The notes below the pieces were generated by a model. That model was not told where the DNA came from, ran no database searches, and saw only the letters and a program-made list of their open reading frames with translations. The position numbers and the translations under genes were made by a program. 64,000 nucleotides of DNA from Bacillus timonensis (GTDB lineage: Bacteria; Bacillota; Bacilli; Bacillales; Bacillaceae_L). The stretch covers positions 37,660 through 101,659 of the forward strand of contig NZ_HE610986.1 in assembly GCF_000285535.1 (NCBI RefSeq). Reading direction: 5' to 3'. Below, piece by piece: positions 62,922 through 64,000 of this stretch (the first letter of the stretch is position 1; the number at the start of each line of letters is the position of its first letter).

Positions 62922-63758
62922 TTGAAAAAATACACAATCATTTCAGGCTTACTTGCGTTAACTGCTTTATCAGGGTGTGGTGCTTCTGACGACAACGCAG
63001 GAGTTTATCACGAAAATGGAAATTCAATCTATCGCATTGACCAAAATGAGCTTTATAATGCAAAAGGTGTTAAAAATAATGGGAAGGAAATGACGAACTT
63101 TGGCTATGTTCGTCACCAAAAAAATCCAGTCCCTGGCCGTGCGAATGTTTATAGCAACATCCCAACGATGGATAGGGAAAAAGTTGCGGATTTGATTAGT
63201 AAAATCTGTACAACCATCCCAAATGTAAATGATGTTGGTACTCTCGTTACTGATGAAGAAGTGTTAGTTGCTTATGATACCGATTCAAAGGACCGGATGT
63301 TAACCGCTGACCAGGTAAAACGCTCCGCTTTATCTGTTGTCCCAAGGTTCTATCATGTGTACGTTTCTGACGATCCGGATATGATCAAACAAATAGAACG
63401 ATTCGGTACACTTGATTCAGACAGTCGAAATGTCGACCAAATCATTACCTCTACCATTCAACAAATGATTAAGTCTCCACAAGGATATAAAGTAAGTGAT
63501 GGAGAAAATGAAAACGGGGAAATGGAAGGTGGGCTTAACCCTGAATATGAACGAAGGGCAAAGGAGAATCAAGATTTCCTTAAAAACCCAAGTTCTAATA
63601 ACAAGGGTGGGGATGTACATGATACCGGGAGCGGCCGTACACTAAATCAAGATAATGAAAAAATCAATTTAAATATAGATAAAATGGGCGAAAACGTTAA
63701 TACAAACCGAGAAGAACAGCAGAAATATAATCGTATATTACAAAAAGGAACACATTAA
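62922..63758 (+). CDS. yutC: YhcN/YlaJ-family sporulation lipoprotein YutC
   Basis: 278 residues from TTG 62922 (GGGGGTG seven bases upstream). Lipobox in LLALTALSGCG gives a membrane-anchored lipoprotein. The middle matches the YhcN/YlaJ domain (VADLISKICTTIPNVNDVGTLVTDEEVLVAYDTD), found in spore-membrane and germination proteins. The C-terminal third is low complexity, rich in Asn, Glu and Gly. Confidence 0.87.
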   Translation: MKKYTIISGLLALTALSGCGASDDNAGVYHENGNSIYRIDQNELYNAKGVKNNGKEMTNFGYVRHQKNPVPGRANVYSNIPTMDREKVADLISKICTTIPNVNDVGTLVTDEEVLVAYDTDSKDRMLTADQVKRSALSVVPRFYHVYVSDDPDMIKQIERFGTLDSDSRNVDQIITSTIQQMIKSPQGYKVSDGENENGEMEGGLNPEYERRAKENQDFLKNPSSNNKGGDVHDTGSGRTLNQDNEKINLNIDKMGENVNTNREEQQKYNRILQKGTH

Positions 63759-63783
63759 AAAAAGGGGGAATTTCCCCCTTTTT
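63759..63783. terminator. bidirectional terminator between yutC and lipA
   Basis: AAAAAGGGGGAA and TTCCCCCTTTTT arms. Confidence 0.85.
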
Positions 63784-64000
63784 ATGCTTCCTTAAGTTGA
63801 TTTGATTTTGCAGCATTTACTTGTTCGTCTGCATGGTAAGAAGAACGAACGAGTGGACCAGCTTCACAATGGCTAAAGCCTTTGCTTAAAGCAATCTCCT
63901 TTAATTCTGCAAATTCATCTGGATGATAGTACTTTTCAACCTTTAAATGCTTTTTCGATGGTTGTAGATATTGTCCGATTGTCATGATGTCAACATTATT
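63782..64000 (-). CDS. lipA: lipoyl synthase, C-terminal part (continues beyond the window)
   Basis: The frame is open to the right edge; about 72 residues are visible. [40 protein letters not shown] and later [18 protein letters not shown] are the conserved end of lipoyl synthase, a radical SAM enzyme that inserts sulfur into octanoylated proteins. The 5' end and the cysteine motifs lie outside the window. Confidence 0.92.
   Translation of the reverse strand, partial: NNVDIMTIGQYLQPSKKHLKVEKYYHPDEFAELKEIALSKGFSHCEAGPLVRSSYHADEQVNAAKSNQLKEA

Overview
The window comes from a low-GC, endospore-forming Firmicute of the family Bacillaceae. The evidence is a spore-specific small acid-soluble protein (SspH type), a YutH-type spore coat protein, a YhcN/YlaJ-type sporulation lipoprotein, the KapB and KapD phosphorelay accessory proteins, strong AGGAGG ribosome binding sites, and many rho-independent terminators. 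From about 14.6 kb to the right edge the gene order largely follows the B. subtilis yug-kap-yux-yuf-mrp-yui-yum-yut chromosomal region. The species itself cannot be named from the sequence.

Layout. 0-4.3 kb is a decaying accessory zone. It holds a truncated unknown gene, the 3' end of a Tn3-family transposase gene with its 38-bp terminal repeat, a frameshifted secreted beta-rich protein with a small membrane protein, a relic of an IS1634/IS4-type transposase, and an SNase-Excalibur nuclease that has lost its N-terminus. 4.3-14.5 kb holds a TetR regulator divergent from an aldehyde dehydrogenase (DhaS type), then scattered single genes: YitT, a GNAT-like protein, a glucosaminidase, a CPBP protease, a SIMPL protein, a HEPN-like/CBS protein, a polysaccharide deacetylase, small proteins, an LprI-type lipoprotein and SspH. 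14.6-22.7 kb holds mstX-yugO (K+ channel with its Mistic partner), pgi, yugJ, yugI, alaR-alaT, yugF and yugE. 22.7-30.7 kb holds kapB, a four-LysM NlpC/P60 cell-wall hydrolase, kapD, the MFS transporter yuxJ, pbpD, yufK and two unassigned membrane proteins.

30.9-37.1 kb is the complete seven-gene Mrp Na+/H+ antiporter operon (mrpABCDEFG) followed by the convergent thioesterase yuxO/menI. 37.1-42.4 kb is a variable insert relative to B. subtilis, which carries comQXPA here: a sugar dehydrogenase-like lipoprotein, DedA, an SDR enzyme, small proteins, an XRE regulator and a TauE/SafE exporter. 42.4-50.1 kb holds bioY under two apparent BirA operators, then yuiF, pepA/yuiE, yuiD, yuiC, yuiB and a type II NADH dehydrogenase with a Rex-like site upstream. 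50.4-53.4 kb is a cluster of Fe-S and cysteine-motif proteins (yutM, yuzB, yuzD, yutI) around a second NADH dehydrogenase-like flavoprotein (yutJ). 53.8-57.1 kb is the hom-thrC-thrB threonine operon with overlapping genes. 57.2-64 kb runs through a D-2-hydroxyacid dehydrogenase, yutH, yutG, yutF, yutE (HepT-like fold), a DUF3055 protein, yutD, yutC and the 3' end of lipA at the right edge.

Most of the window is ordinary core chromosome. The points most worth a second look are the tandem BirA operators, the pair of convergent-gene hairpins with a compensatory base pair, the HEPN-like/CBS protein, the HepT-like YutE with glutamine in place of the catalytic histidine, the broken secreted protein with its membrane neighbour, and a plus-strand terminator with no plus-strand gene before it. 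I saw no CRISPR array, tRNA, rRNA, prophage or classical defence island.
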